This document shows positions 48,305-58,069 of a DNA stretch of 64,000 nt, piece by piece. Each line of letters opens with the position of its first letter. The stretch's first letter is position 1. The translations under genes were made by a program, and so were the position numbers. The notes beneath the pieces are model-generated. The model was not told the origin of the DNA. It searched no databases and saw only the letters and a program-made list of their open reading frames with translations. This stretch comes from Pseudomonadota bacterium (lineage in GTDB: Bacteria > Bdellovibrionota > UBA1018 > CAIMNF01), in assembly GCA_027491115.1 (NCBI GenBank), contig JAIXWV010000028.1, forward strand, positions 51,857-115,856. Reading direction: 5' to 3'.

Positions 48305-48973
48305 TCAGTCTTCGTCTTCGTCGTTGAAGTCTTCGGCATCATCGAGACCAAATTCTTCATCTTCTTCTTCGTCGTCCAGGTCTTCTTCTTCATCGCCGAA
48401 GTCATCTTCCTCTTCGTCGAGTTCCTCGTCCATGTCAGAATCTTCTTCTTCCTCTTCATCATCGAAGCCGCGAGAGAAATAATCGTCTTCCTCCATGTCG
48501 TCTTCTTCGTCCATCTCGCGAAGTGACTCCTCGTCGTCGATGAGGGACTCTTCCATTTCAGAGTCTTCTTCTTCACCGAAGGTATGTTCTACACCCTCGG
48601 AATCTTCCATAGCGTGACTCAGGGTAGCGCCTGCAGCCGCTGCTGCCGCTGTAGCAGCGAGTGCTGTGGCAAGACTGGTTTTCTGTTCTTTTTTTACAGG
48701 AGTTGTTGCAGGAGCTTTTTTGGTAGCGACTTTCTTAGGAGCCGCTTTCTTAGGGGCGGCTTTCTTCGTCGCGGCTTTCTTGGTCACGACTTTCTTAGGA
48801 GCTGCTTTTTTAGCGCCCCCTTTTTTGCTGGCCACGACCTTTTTGGCGGGGGCTTTTTTAGCCGCTGCTTTTTTCTGGGCAGGGGCTTTTTTCACGGCCT
48901 TCTTCTTTGCCGGAGCTTTCTTGGTTGCTGCCTTCTTGGGCGCTGCTTTTTTTGCGGATTTCTTCTTTGCCAT
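48305..48973 (-). CDS. Histone H1-like Lys/Ala-rich protein with poly-acidic C-terminus
   Basis: MAKKKSAKKAAPKKAATKKAPAKKK... followed by DEEEEEDSDMDEELDEEEDDFGDEEEDLDDEEEDEE. Confidence 0.8.
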   Translation of the reverse strand: MAKKKSAKKAAPKKAATKKAPAKKKAVKKAPAQKKAAAKKAPAKKVVASKKGGAKKAAPKKVVTKKAATKKAAPKKAAPKKVATKKAPATTPVKKEQKTSLATALAATAAAAAAGATLSHAMEDSEGVEHTFGEEEDSEMEESLIDDEESLREMDEEDDMEEDDYFSRGFDDEEEEEDSDMDEELDEEEDDFGDEEEDLDDEEEDEEFGLDDAEDFNDEDED

Positions 48974-49037
48974 GGTGTTCTCCTTCATGGTGAAGGTGCC
49001 AAAGGGGGTCCGACTTGGCAAGTCTGAAGCACTGGAT

Positions 49038-51122
49038 TCAATGAGACATTTTTTCCACGTCAGGGTCGTCAGAAGCGAGACCTTGTTGCATCAGGTCACG
49101 AAAAGAAACTAGCTTGACCGAGTAACCGAACCGGGGTGTGAACTTGACGTCGTAGGAGCTCACTTTATGGTGGTCGGGGCTCCAGGAGGTTCTGACCTCC
49201 TTTGGGGTGATGGAAAGATAGGGTTTGGATTGGAGTGAGTCCTGAATGGGAAGCTCGAGCGCGGCGAAGGTTTCAGTCTCTCCATGTTCGCTCTCCTGTC
49301 CCCCTGTGGAGAGTTTGCTATCAATGTAATTGGTAAGGGACGTTTTGAGCTGATTACGCAGGATGGGCAGATCAAGGCCGATGGGATCATTGCTGACCGA
49401 GACGTTAGGGAAGATGGATTGAAGGAACTGATCCACTTTTTGAGCTGTCGAAGCACCCCCTCTTGGAAACACTGGGGCATAAAAGCGATAGATTTGGGGT
49501 TTTCCTTTGGCCGATGCGGGGTCCGAAAACGGGATGAACTCAAAGTCCATCGGGTCCTGACTGCCGTCGGTTGAGGGTGTGGGGGGAAGGATGTTGTATA
49601 GGCCTACTTCGGTTGGATTCGGGGCCGTGGCGTGACGCTGTGCGTCCAGAATTCCGGTAGTGCTTGGGGCAGCGCCTCCCGACAATGCCTTCATGTCTCG
49701 CATGAATCTCGTGTTGAAGAAGTTGGTGTTATCGTTTCCGAGCTTGAGATTCGGGCTGAAGCAGTCAGAAGAGCAAAAAACCTGTCCGTTGACCGGGGGT
49801 AGATTGGACCTTGAAACAACAAAATCGGTGGCTGACAGACCTTTTGGTCCGATGCGACTTCCAAAGGGTTTGGCGGCAGCCATGGCATCCAATTCGAGCT
49901 CACCGGGACCTTGCATGAACAAAAGACCCATGGGTTTCACATAGGTCCTGAGTCGGACCGCATAAAACACGTTCTTAGCACTCGAGGAAAGCTTTACTCC
50001 CACCGGCGCGTCGTTCGCATTGATCTTGTAGATAAAGGAATCGCATGCGGTGGCTTTGGTAGAGGGAACACTCGGGCTAGTCGGAACCATTGCCTGGACA
50101 TAAACTTTGAACGAAGCCTTCACTTCATCCAGTTCGAGCATTTTCGCAGGCTGGAGCTCTTCGAGCCGGGTTTTTTCGGCATCGAAGACCGAGCTGTTCA
50201 GATTCCCGAGGGCTGATTTGTAGGCGAGAATGGTCCGTTCGTGAGCATCCGCCCCGGGCGAATTTTCAAGGGCCTGCATCCCCTCCCAATCGACATTCGC
50301 GGGTTTATCATTGATGAAATCTTTGAGGGTGTCGATCCGCATCAGGGTGATCACGTTTCTTGGAAAAAGCCCGAGCCCCTGAACAAGCGGTTGAATCTGC
50401 TCCTTGATTTTGGTTCTCTCGGGATTGGTCAGCGTGGTGGAGGTGGTGGAAAGAAGCATTTCATCGATGCTTTGGTCATCGAGGTCTCCCCTGAAAAGCC
50501 AAGCAAGTGCCATGAATACATTGATACCGGATCGCCCTGAGCAGATGCTGTTGGCTATGCCCGCGATACTCGTTACGGAATTCAGGTAAGCTTGGGTGAT
50601 GGAGTTCAGGGAAGAGAGGACTCCTCCCACTGAGTTTTGAACGTCATAGGCGGTATTCCTGTAGTTCACCGCCAGGCAGCTGTCTGAGCTGCCACCCACA
50701 GCCGCCGAGATGGGCAAACAGACTACCGGCACTTTGAGCTGGAGAATGCTCGGGTTCGTACCGTTGTTGTAATCGAGCTTGTCAAAAGTATATTCGGAAT
50801 TATCAGCGCCATTGCCCGGAAATTGTGGGTTGCCAATACTGCTCACAAAAGCATTACGAAACGCGAACTTCTTGAATTGCCGTCTCATGTCGTAATTCAG
50901 ATAAGAGATGGCATTCAGTTGGCGTGACTGTGCGGCCGCACCCGCGTAAGCCGCGGCATCAGCCGCGGTTTGGACACTGATCTTGGCATTGATCAAGAGA
51001 CCTGTGTTCACTGCGAACATGAAGAACATGAGGAAGCTCGAAACCATGATGGCGAGCAAGACCGCAGCCTGTCCCTCTCGACCGGATTTGTCATTTAATT
51101 GGCGAGGACGAGGCGATTCCAT
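49038..51122 (-). CDS. TadG/Flp-pilus assembly-like membrane-anchored protein
   Basis: GREGQAAVLLAIMVSSFLMFFMFAVNTGLLINAKISVQTAADAAAYAGA N-terminal Tad-like motif. Confidence 0.7.
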   Translation of the reverse strand: MESPRPRQLNDKSGREGQAAVLLAIMVSSFLMFFMFAVNTGLLINAKISVQTAADAAAYAGAAAQSRQLNAISYLNYDMRRQFKKFAFRNAFVSSIGNPQFPGNGADNSEYTFDKLDYNNGTNPSILQLKVPVVCLPISAAVGGSSDSCLAVNYRNTAYDVQNSVGGVLSSLNSITQAYLNSVTSIAGIANSICSGRSGINVFMALAWLFRGDLDDQSIDEMLLSTTSTTLTNPERTKIKEQIQPLVQGLGLFPRNVITLMRIDTLKDFINDKPANVDWEGMQALENSPGADAHERTILAYKSALGNLNSSVFDAEKTRLEELQPAKMLELDEVKASFKVYVQAMVPTSPSVPSTKATACDSFIYKINANDAPVGVKLSSSAKNVFYAVRLRTYVKPMGLLFMQGPGELELDAMAAAKPFGSRIGPKGLSATDFVVSRSNLPPVNGQVFCSSDCFSPNLKLGNDNTNFFNTRFMRDMKALSGGAAPSTTGILDAQRHATAPNPTEVGLYNILPPTPSTDGSQDPMDFEFIPFSDPASAKGKPQIYRFYAPVFPRGGASTAQKVDQFLQSIFPNVSVSNDPIGLDLPILRNQLKTSLTNYIDSKLSTGGQESEHGETETFAALELPIQDSLQSKPYLSITPKEVRTSWSPDHHKVSSYDVKFTPRFGYSVKLVSFRDLMQQGLASDDPDVEKMSH

Positions 51123-51193
51123 GGGTTCAGGCTAACCCTTTGCAGTTCCAAAATCAATTCGACGGGAAGCCCGGCCTCGGATAAACATAAGGT

Positions 51194-52195
51194 ATGAGAA
51201 ACCTTCTTCGAATCCACGCCTTCCTGCCGCTTTGGGCTTTGGCAGTTCTGTCTGTTCCAAGTGCTTCCGCACAGCTCCGGGTCGGGCTGGTCCTCGAACG
51301 CTCCGGGAAGGACGACAAGTCGTTCAACGCATCGGCTTATCAAGGGCTCAAGCGTGCAGAAAAAGAGCTCGGAGTGTCGACAAAGACCGTGGAGGCTCCC
51401 GACAATGCAGCCTATGAGTCCCTTCAGAGAGCATTCGCAGAGAAAAAGTTCGATCTCATCATTGCGGTCGGATTCCATCAGCTGGAGTCGGTGAAGAAGA
51501 ACGCTGCCCGTTTCCCAAACCAGAAGTTCCTTCTGGTCGACGAGGATGCCAAGGCGCCCAATGTCCGCTCCGTCATGTTCGAAGAACATGAAGGAAGTTA
51601 TCTGGTGGGTGCACTGGCCGCCATGCACGCTCCCGGAGGGAAGATCGGGTTTATCGGAGGAATGGATGTTCCACTGATCCGCCGTTTTGAAACTGGATAT
51701 GTGGCCGGAGCGAAAAAAATCAATCCGAAGGTGCAGATGCTATCGAATTATCTCGGTGTCACCGGTGAAGCCTGGAACAATCCTCCGAAAGCCAAAGAGC
51801 TTGCTCTCGATCAGTTCAATCGCGGGGCGGAGGTGATTTTTGTCGCCGCCGGTAACTCGGGTGTGGGGGTATTCGATGCCGCTGCCGATAGAAAGAAGCT
51901 CGCAATCGGTGTCGACTCGAATCAGAACTGGCTCAAGCCCGGCTCCATCCTGACCAGCATGTTGAAGCGGGTGGATGAGGCGGTTTATGACTCGGTCAAG
52001 CTCTTCAAAGAAGGCAAGTTCACCACGGGCTTGATTCGGTACGGGGTGAAATCCAAGGGTGTGGATTATTCGCTCGACGAGCATAACGCGCGACTCGTGA
52101 CCGAGGCCGACAAGAAACAGTTGGAACAACTTCGAACGGAAATCGTTAAGGGCAAGATCAAGGTCCCTGACTATTACCTGATCCAGAAAAAGTGA
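51194..52195 (+). CDS. BMP-family ABC transporter substrate-binding protein
   Basis: RVGLVLERSGKDDKSFNASAYQGL, GAEVIFVAAGNSGVGVFDAA, GVDSNQ. Confidence 0.92.
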   Translation: MRNLLRIHAFLPLWALAVLSVPSASAQLRVGLVLERSGKDDKSFNASAYQGLKRAEKELGVSTKTVEAPDNAAYESLQRAFAEKKFDLIIAVGFHQLESVKKNAARFPNQKFLLVDEDAKAPNVRSVMFEEHEGSYLVGALAAMHAPGGKIGFIGGMDVPLIRRFETGYVAGAKKINPKVQMLSNYLGVTGEAWNNPPKAKELALDQFNRGAEVIFVAAGNSGVGVFDAAADRKKLAIGVDSNQNWLKPGSILTSMLKRVDEAVYDSVKLFKEGKFTTGLIRYGVKSKGVDYSLDEHNARLVTEADKKQLEQLRTEIVKGKIKVPDYYLIQKK

Positions 52196-53718
52196 TGAAC
52201 GCGATCGAGTTCCGGAAGGTCACCAAGCGTTTTGGAGGATTCACCGCCAACCGGGACCTTTCGTTCTCGGTCAAAAAGGGATCGATTCACGGTCTGATCG
52301 GCGAGAACGGAGCGGGCAAGTCCACCGCGATGAAGGTGCTTTTCGGAATCCATCCTGCGGACTCCGGCGAGATCTTGATCGAGGACCGACCTGTGCGGAT
52401 CTCCAATCCGGTCCATGCCATGAAGACCGGGATAGGAATGGTTCATCAGCACTTCATGTTGGCAGGGCCCGAAACAGTTCTCGACAACATCATTTTGGGG
52501 CATGAGCCCGGTCGTGTGTTCATCGGTCGCTCTCAGGCCGAAGCCGAGCTCCGCTCGATCGCTCGGACTTACGGACTCGATTTCGAACGCTGGGATCGCC
52601 CCGTCTCCGAGCTTTCGGTGGGTGAGCAGCAACGGGTCGAAATCCTCAAACTCTTGTACCAACGGTCGAAAGTCCTTATCCTCGACGAACCCACCGCCGT
52701 GCTCACTCCGCAGGAGGTGAAGGATCTCTTCGGGAACCTCGTCCGCCTGAAGGAAGAGGGAAAAACCATCATTCTGATCTCTCACAAGCTCAAGGAAGTT
52801 CTGGGGTACTGTGACGAGATCACCGTGATCCGCAGGGGTGAAACGGTCGGAACCCGTAAGGCCGCGGAAACGGACGAAGCAGAGCTTGCCCGGATGATGG
52901 TGGGCCGGGACGTTTCGTTTACCTACCAGGGAGAACGGAAAGTTTTCGCTGTTGCCGAAGGCATGCGTCCCCTGGTGCGTGTGGACAAGTTGTCGATCGA
53001 GAGTACGACCGAGCCTTTGCGAGAAGTCAGTTTCGAGTTGAGGCCGGGAGAGATCCTCGGTATCGCCGGCGTCCAGGGTAACGGGCAATCGACTCTTCTT
53101 CGGGCGCTTTCCCATCCCGCGCATCATCGTGCGAGGTGGAGCGGCAGTTACCAGTTCAACGGGAAAGACCACTCTGAGAGCGATCCGATCCGTCTCAGGA
53201 ATGCGGGACTGGGTCTGGTTCCGGAAGACCGGCTTTCGGAAGGCTTGCTTCTGAACCAAGACATGACCGAGAACTTCCTTTTGGGTCAGCATGAAGATCC
53301 CCGCTACTCGAAGAACGGATTCCTTTTGAGAGCCAAAGCACGTGCTGTGACAGAGTCGAAAATCAAGGAGTTTGACATTCGTCCACCCTACACCACGGTC
53401 TGGGCCGGACGCATGAGTGGCGGGAACCAGCAAAAACTCGTGATCGCCCGCGCGCTTGACCCGGGGCCGTCCGTTCTGTACATCGCCCATCCCACACGAG
53501 GGGTCGATGTGGGAGCCATCGAGAAGATCCACGATGCGATGGTTCAGGAGCGCAATCGCGGTAGAGCCATTCTGCTGTTTTCTTCCGAACTCGACGAGCT
53601 AATCGATCTTTGCGACCGGATGCTTGTTTTTTACAACGGTGGTGTGCGGGCAGAGTTCGCTCGGTCCGAGTTCGACCCTTGGACCATCGGGCGGGTGATG
53701 GGTGGAGGTGACCGGTGA
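52195..53718 (+). CDS. ABC transporter ATP-binding protein (nucleoside/sugar, two NBDs)
   Basis: IGENGAGKSTAMKVLFG, ELSVGEQQRVEILKLLYQ, GVQGNGQSTLLRAL, MSGGNQQKLVIAR. Confidence 0.96.
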   Translation: MNAIEFRKVTKRFGGFTANRDLSFSVKKGSIHGLIGENGAGKSTAMKVLFGIHPADSGEILIEDRPVRISNPVHAMKTGIGMVHQHFMLAGPETVLDNIILGHEPGRVFIGRSQAEAELRSIARTYGLDFERWDRPVSELSVGEQQRVEILKLLYQRSKVLILDEPTAVLTPQEVKDLFGNLVRLKEEGKTIILISHKLKEVLGYCDEITVIRRGETVGTRKAAETDEAELARMMVGRDVSFTYQGERKVFAVAEGMRPLVRVDKLSIESTTEPLREVSFELRPGEILGIAGVQGNGQSTLLRALSHPAHHRARWSGSYQFNGKDHSESDPIRLRNAGLGLVPEDRLSEGLLLNQDMTENFLLGQHEDPRYSKNGFLLRAKARAVTESKIKEFDIRPPYTTVWAGRMSGGNQQKLVIARALDPGPSVLYIAHPTRGVDVGAIEKIHDAMVQERNRGRAILLFSSELDELIDLCDRMLVFYNGGVRAEFARSEFDPWTIGRVMGGGDR

Positions 53719-54788
53719 AGAATTCCGATCAATTGAGAATCCCTCACAGCATCCGTTCGTTCCTGAGGTCCGTGGTCGGTGCCATCGGAGGCCTTTTGGC
53801 GGGATTGCTGATTTGCCGTTTCGCGGGAGAGTCTCCCGGAAAAGTCCTGACCGTGCTCCTGAACAGCAGCTTCGGAAGCGGATACGATTTTGGAATGACG
53901 CTTTTCTATATGGCGTACTTCATCCTTGCCGGCCTGGCTGTGGCGATTCCATTCAAAGCCGGGTTGTTCAACATCGGGGGTGAGGGGCAGCTCACGATCG
54001 GTGCTCTGGCTGCAGCATGGGCGGGCGTTGCCGGCGCAGGCATCCAGTCGCCGGTATTGGCCGTCTTGTTTGCCACAGCGGCTTCATTCCTGGCGGGTGG
54101 AATCTGGGGAGCGATCCCCGGTTATCTCAAGGCCAGACGGGGCAGTCATGAGGTGATCACCACCATCATGATGAACTTCATCGCGGCAGGGGTGACTTCC
54201 TACTTCACCCTTTATGTGCTGAAGGATCCGGATTCTTCTCAGGCCGAAACCATACCACTATCGATGGTTTTCCAGCTCAAACCATTCGCTGTTTTCAATG
54301 GCGCGCCGATGGGAGGGTTGATCCTCGCACTCATGGCCATGACCCTTGTTCTCCATCTGGTCCTGCGGAATTCGGTTTGGGGTTACCGTTTGAAAGCGAC
54401 GGGTGAGAATGAAACCGCAGGATCCACTTTCGGAATTTCAGCACCGGGAGCCTGGCTCAGTTCGATGTTCGTCGCGGGTGGCATTGCGGGGCTGACCGGT
54501 CTCGTGGAGGTGCTGGGCAACTCCCATCGTTTCAAGATTGGTTTTTCCGCCGATTACGGATTTGTGGGTATTGCTGTGGCACTGGTTGCGCGCGGAAATA
54601 TTCTAGGAATCCTTCCATCGGCCTTCCTGTTCGGTGTTCTTCAAAAAGGTGCCGGGAGTCTCGATCTCGAAACGGACAAGGTAACTCGCGACCTCACTTA
54701 CATCATCCAGGGTTTGATCATTCTGGGTGTGGCATCCGATGGGCTTTGGGAGCTTCCTGCCAGACTATGGAGGAGACGAAATGCTTGA
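53715..54788 (+). CDS. ABC transporter permease (nucleoside/BMP cassette)
   Basis: Multi-TM; FKAGLFNIGGEGQLTIGAL, GSHEVITTIMMNFIA. Confidence 0.93.
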   Translation: MKNSDQLRIPHSIRSFLRSVVGAIGGLLAGLLICRFAGESPGKVLTVLLNSSFGSGYDFGMTLFYMAYFILAGLAVAIPFKAGLFNIGGEGQLTIGALAAAWAGVAGAGIQSPVLAVLFATAASFLAGGIWGAIPGYLKARRGSHEVITTIMMNFIAAGVTSYFTLYVLKDPDSSQAETIPLSMVFQLKPFAVFNGAPMGGLILALMAMTLVLHLVLRNSVWGYRLKATGENETAGSTFGISAPGAWLSSMFVAGGIAGLTGLVEVLGNSHRFKIGFSADYGFVGIAVALVARGNILGILPSAFLFGVLQKGAGSLDLETDKVTRDLTYIIQGLIILGVASDGLWELPARLWRRRNA

Positions 54789-55656
54789 AGAGGTTTTCTC
54801 GAACTGGATTTTGCCTACCTTGCGGGTTTCGACTCCCCTGATTTTTGCCGCACTTGGAGGCATGTGGTGCGAGCGGAGTGGGGTGGTTCAAATCGGCCTT
54901 GAAGGCATTATGCTGGTCGGTGCGTTTTTTGCAGCTGTTGTAACCCATTACACCCAGAATCCGTGGTGGGGGATCGGGGCAGGAATGCTCTCGGGGCTTT
55001 TGCTCTCACTCGGTTATGGACTGACTGTGCTCAGGCTCAAGGCCAACCAGATTGTCGCTGGAACCGCGTTCAATTTGTTCGCAATGGGGATTCCGCCCTT
55101 TTTGTCCATGATTTGGTATGATTCCACCGGTTCAACACCGGTGATCCCGGGTGACGCACTTTTCCGGTCCGCACCCTTGTTCCTGATGGTCGCCTCGGTG
55201 GTATTGAGTGCGGTGTTCTACCATCGGAGTAAGTTTGGTTTGAGGATTCGTTTTGCGGGAGAGCATCCCAAGGCTTTGGAAAGTGCAGGAATTTCTGTTC
55301 GCGGTAAACGGTGGCAAGGGATCGCTCTCAGCGGAGCCCTGGCTGGACTCGGTGGTGCGACCCTCTCGATTTACCTCGCTTCTTCTTTTTCGAGAAACAT
55401 GTCATCTGGTAGGGGGTTCATCGCCTTGGCTGCGGTCATCCTCGGTAAATGGTTGCCCTTGCCGACCGTGGCAGCATGTCTACTCTTCGGATTCACCGAG
55501 CTTCTGCAAATCCGGCTTCAAGGGGTGGTATTGTGGGGAGAGCAGCCTGTGCCGGTCCAGTGGATCCAGATTCTGCCCTATTTAATCACGATTGTCGTAC
55601 TCGCGTTTGCCATGGGGCGCTCCCGGGCACCGAAGGCGTTGGGAGGGATGGAATGA
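54781..55656 (+). CDS. ABC transporter permease (nucleoside/BMP cassette)
   Basis: ERSGVVQIGLEGIMLVGAF; LKANQIVAGTAFNLFAMG. Confidence 0.93.
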   Translation: MLEEVFSNWILPTLRVSTPLIFAALGGMWCERSGVVQIGLEGIMLVGAFFAAVVTHYTQNPWWGIGAGMLSGLLLSLGYGLTVLRLKANQIVAGTAFNLFAMGIPPFLSMIWYDSTGSTPVIPGDALFRSAPLFLMVASVVLSAVFYHRSKFGLRIRFAGEHPKALESAGISVRGKRWQGIALSGALAGLGGATLSIYLASSFSRNMSSGRGFIALAAVILGKWLPLPTVAACLLFGFTELLQIRLQGVVLWGEQPVPVQWIQILPYLITIVVLAFAMGRSRAPKALGGME

Positions 55657-56528
55657 ATCCCGTAAAGACTCTGCTGATCCTGATGCTAGTGTCGCCCACT
55701 TTCTCCGGTTGCAAAGCGGTGAATCATGCGCTCGAGTTCCTCGGGTTCATTGCACCGGTGAAAAAGGATCATTCTCCCGAAGAGATTCACGATGAGAAGT
55801 CGCTTGCAGGGCAACGGGGGGATCCTGTGGTTTCAGCCGAGACTTTGTCGAAACAGAATTCGGAGATCCTTTCGGAAATGTTTCGAGTTGTGTTCAATCA
55901 GGATGAGGTCGAGGACAAAACCGATTATTCAGGACTTCTCCAGTCCTTGAATCAAGGGGCGAGCCTGGAGGGGATCTATCGGGGGATCATCGCAGGTTCC
56001 CGCTACCGTGCGCTCGAGTCCAAGTCCCAAGCAGCATCGCCGAATGAGTTGAAAGCATTTGCCGAAGAAATGGCCGAGATTCAGGGAATTATGCGAAGTC
56101 CGACCGAGTTTTCGATAGTCGATTCGAAGAAAGCCCCCGAAATCACCTTTCCCGACGGTAACATCCCTGTGATTGCATCGCCTTCCTCTCAAGAAGTCAA
56201 AAAGAAGCTCGACAAGTCCGCCAGGGTGCAAGAGATCGTTCGGATATTCATCGGGGCGTCGTCCTTTACCTTGAAGCGGACGCTAGGTGAGGAGGCGCTT
56301 CGCAAGTTCGATGAAGATAAAAGCGATCCCGGAGTGGTTGCACATTGGTATGCCAAGCTTGTTGTCAGATTAGCAACTAGCAAGGTCGATTTCGGTCTGG
56401 AATTGAGGAATAGCGCCGACTTCGACTTTCATTTCAAGTTTGCACAAAAGATAGCGATCGACCGAGTCAAATGGGAGGTCCTCAATCGCTACCATCGCTA
56501 TTTGAATGCAGCCGGACATTCAAGGTAA
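55653..56528 (+). CDS. Hypothetical lipoprotein
   Basis: LMLVSPTFSGC lipobox; ATGA overlap with the upstream permease. Confidence 0.65.
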   Translation: MNPVKTLLILMLVSPTFSGCKAVNHALEFLGFIAPVKKDHSPEEIHDEKSLAGQRGDPVVSAETLSKQNSEILSEMFRVVFNQDEVEDKTDYSGLLQSLNQGASLEGIYRGIIAGSRYRALESKSQAASPNELKAFAEEMAEIQGIMRSPTEFSIVDSKKAPEITFPDGNIPVIASPSSQEVKKKLDKSARVQEIVRIFIGASSFTLKRTLGEEALRKFDEDKSDPGVVAHWYAKLVVRLATSKVDFGLELRNSADFDFHFKFAQKIAIDRVKWEVLNRYHRYLNAAGHSR

Positions 56529-57668
56529 GGCCTTGATTCCTTGTAGCTTCAGGCTTTCCAGGACTCTCGTTGAAAGATTGAAGCGGAACGAACCTTCGTC
56601 ACTTTGTAGGTCGAGTGGATGAGCTGGTTCGAATGAGAAGATCTCCTGAAGTAGTATGGTGTCCTGCTCAAGTCCGGTGACTTCCTGGATTGAGACAATT
56701 TTGCGTACTCCGGAACGGAAGCGTTTAATTTGTACAATGAGTTGGACTGCACTGGAAATCTGGCGTCGTATCGCCGCCAGGGGTAGCTCCAGTCCTGCCG
56801 ACATCACCAGAGTTTCAAGTCTGAATAGAGCATCTCGGGCTGTGTTGGCGTGAATGGTGGTCATGGAGCCTTGATGCCCAGTATTCATGGCCTGGATCAT
56901 ATCCATCGCCTCTGGTCCGCGACACTCGCCAATGATGATCCGATCCGGCCTCATCCGAAGGGCGTTTGCGACTAAGTCGCGTGCGCCAATGCTTTCTGTG
57001 CCCATGGAACGTGGACGGGTCATCATCTTCACTTGATTCGGGAGCATGAGCGGGATCTCGGCCGTATCCTCAATGGTCACAAGACGTTCATGCGGTGGAA
57101 CAAGTGCCAGGAGTGCATTCATGAATGTGGTTTTTCCGGTCCCTGTCCCGCCACTGATCAGGATGTTCTGTTTTCCCTGGATACACGCGTTCAGGAAGTG
57201 CGCCATTCGTTGGTCTAGGGAGGAATTTTTAGTGAGGGCGGAGAGGCTGTAGCGTTTAGGAAATCTACGAATCGTGATGCATGGACCGATCTCTGTGATT
57301 GGGGGCGCGGCGATGTGGACTCTCGAACCGTCCGGAAGGCTCGTCATTCCGAGTGGCGTTTCCGGTGTGATTTGTTTGCCGGTCGGTTCCATGAGGATTC
57401 GGACTATACGGTTGAGTTCTTCAAGACTCTTGAACCGCACCGGGGTGACCACGATTTGCCCCCGTTTTTCGATGGCGATATTTCGAAGATCGTTGACCAT
57501 GATTTCGGTCACATCTGGATCCTGAAGTACGGTATTCAAGAGACCTAAATCCGGGAGCCGAATTCCCCTGCTGGTCGCAGCAGGGTTCGGATCCGTGGCG
57601 CCTGTTGGCATTGCCCCGGCATTCGAGTCAGTTTTTTCGTTCTCGTCGACGTTAGCGCGGAAGCCCAT
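56520..57668 (-). CDS. cpaF: CpaF/TadA-type secretion ATPase
   Basis: [69 protein letters not shown]. Confidence 0.95.
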   Translation of the reverse strand: MGFRANVDENEKTDSNAGAMPTGATDPNPAATSRGIRLPDLGLLNTVLQDPDVTEIMVNDLRNIAIEKRGQIVVTPVRFKSLEELNRIVRILMEPTGKQITPETPLGMTSLPDGSRVHIAAPPITEIGPCITIRRFPKRYSLSALTKNSSLDQRMAHFLNACIQGKQNILISGGTGTGKTTFMNALLALVPPHERLVTIEDTAEIPLMLPNQVKMMTRPRSMGTESIGARDLVANALRMRPDRIIIGECRGPEAMDMIQAMNTGHQGSMTTIHANTARDALFRLETLVMSAGLELPLAAIRRQISSAVQLIVQIKRFRSGVRKIVSIQEVTGLEQDTILLQEIFSFEPAHPLDLQSDEGSFRFNLSTRVLESLKLQGIKALP

Positions 57669-57718
57669 GCTCAAATTATCCACAGTTTGTGTAAATGATG
57701 CTAGGATGTTTACAAGTA

Positions 57719-58066
57719 ATGACCATGGGCCAGGACAAAGGATTGACGCACAAAGATGATTCAGGCGGGGGCGTGGCGGTACAAGAAGCGGTACCCAAGA
57801 CCGCCGAGCCGAAGCGTTATGCGGTTTTGCTTCACAATGACGACTACACAACCATGGAATTTGTCGTCGAGGTCTTGACGAACGACTTTTCGAAACCATC
57901 TGAAGAGGCGATGGCCTTGATGTTGAAGGTCCATGAAGAAGGTAAGGCTGTGGCTGGCATTTACTCGTTCGAGATTGCTGAGGCTAAGGTCGAAAAAGTT
58001 ACGGAGAAAGCGCGACGCTCTGGGTTTCCCCTGAAGCTGAGCCTAGAGCCCGTAGAAAGGAGTTGA
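57719..58066 (+). CDS. clpS: ATP-dependent Clp protease adaptor ClpS
   Basis: YAVLLHNDDYTTMEFVVEVL and VHEEGKAVAGIYSFEIAEAKV. Confidence 0.96.
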   Translation: MTMGQDKGLTHKDDSGGGVAVQEAVPKTAEPKRYAVLLHNDDYTTMEFVVEVLTNDFSKPSEEAMALMLKVHEEGKAVAGIYSFEIAEAKVEKVTEKARRSGFPLKLSLEPVERS

Positions 58067-58069
58067 GTC

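Noticed and set aside
48584-49112. Two plus-strand ORFs rich in Phe/Leu/Gly
   Set aside because: They are the reverse-complement reading of the Lys/Ala repeat region of the H1-like gene.
52174-53532. 452-aa minus-strand ORF
   Set aside because: Antisense to a clearly recognised ABC ATPase; no signature motifs of its own.
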